DNA of 6,578 nt from a bacterium (GTDB lineage Bacteria; Bacillota_A; Clostridia; Lachnospirales; Lachnospiraceae), in assembly GCA_004562915.1 (NCBI GenBank), contig SFQZ01000120.1:1-6578 (forward strand), read 5' to 3'. The notes beneath the pieces were generated by a model. It searched no databases. It was not told where the DNA came from and was given only the letters and a program-made list of their open reading frames with translations. Numbering within the stretch: the first letter of the stretch is position 1; every line of letters begins with the position of its first letter. Shown piece after piece: positions 6,275-6,578 of this stretch. Both the position numbers and the translations under genes were made by a program.

Positions 6275-6577
6275 TTACCATTTCACTTCATAAGCCGTAT
6301 ATTCATGGCTAAAATGATATCCCAGTTTCTCAGCCAATCCTACCGACCACTTATTCTGAGCATCCCAACTGGGATACAATCCTCTCTTCAAACATTCCAG
6401 AATCAGTTTTGCCCCACATGCATAAGCCAGACCTTTTCTTCTGTGATCTTCCCTCGTATCAATTTCAATTTCAATTCCATCACTGTGGTTGTTCTGCTCA
6501 TACTGGTACTCTGTTACAACCGAACCATTGGCTCCAACGGATTCTTCAAGGTTGGCCACATATCCCCGATGTTCTTT
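6275..6577 (-). CDS. GNAT acetyltransferase, C-terminal part, truncated by window edge
   Basis: The frame is open to the window edge and gives 100 C-terminal residues. The GTG at 6559 is an internal Val in the segment KEHRGYVANLEES, and no good start is visible. The sequence IEIEIDTREDHRRKGLAYA holds the strand-4/helix-3 region of the GNAT fold; RRKGLA is the acetyl-CoA pyrophosphate-binding R/Q-x-x-G-x-G/A loop. PSWDAQNKWSVGLAEKLGYHF is the usual C-terminal N-x-x-S...LGY motif of GNATs. The wording fits the larger GNAT_acetyltran group (PF12746), about 260 residues long and containing the zwittermicin-resistance protein ZmaR. If so, about 160 residues lie outside the window. This family assignment is from memory of the motifs. 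The acceptor substrate is unknown. The gene precedes the VOC gene on the same strand and likely shares its transcript. Confidence 0.85.
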   Translation of the reverse strand, partial: KEHRGYVANLEESVGANGSVVTEYQYEQNNHSDGIEIEIDTREDHRRKGLAYACGAKLILECLKRGLYPSWDAQNKWSVGLAEKLGYHFSHEYTAYEVKW

Positions 6578-6578
6578 T

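Noticed and set aside
6557..6561. GTG at 6559 (or the ATG at 6561) as the start of the acetyltransferase
   Set aside because: The frame stays open to the window edge, the ATG is in another frame, and the GNAT core strands expected before the acetyl-CoA loop would be missing.

Overview
The window looks like chromosomal DNA of a low-GC Firmicute, most likely a gut-type Clostridia/Lachnospiraceae member. This is inferred from strong GGAGG-type ribosome binding sites, short intergenic gaps, and the style of the protein families. No phage, transposon, CRISPR, rRNA or tRNA signal was seen.

The left third (1-2394, + strand) is a two-gene metabolic unit. It holds the 3' part of an iron-containing alcohol dehydrogenase, cut by the window edge, and 14 bases later a complete class-3-type aldehyde dehydrogenase. 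Together they could interconvert an alcohol, its aldehyde and the acid, with NAD(P)(H) recycled between the two enzymes. The unit ends at a hairpin (2438-2473) that it shares with the convergent operon on the other strand.

The middle (2481-5746, - strand) is a two-gene ABC transporter operon of the MacB/LolD/FtsX type. A 226-residue ATPase is followed, with a one-base stop/start overlap, by an 861-residue permease that has two FtsX-type membrane modules and two large extracytoplasmic domains. The promoter region upstream (about 5799-5851) is the most interesting part of the window. Three GTCAT-containing direct repeats sit at an exact 11-bp period and end 10 bp before a TATACT -10 box that has no good -35. 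This is the architecture of a PhoB/OmpR-family response regulator box, yet no two-component system is encoded in the window.

The right end (5879-6577, - strand) carries a small VOC/glyoxalase-fold protein, whose start is better placed at 6241 than at 6247. Upstream of it is the C-terminal 100 residues of a GNAT acetyltransferase, running off the window. The two probably belong to one transcription unit. Their families include antibiotic-modifying or drug-binding members, so with the exporter they could form a loose defence or detoxification neighbourhood, but that is inference only.
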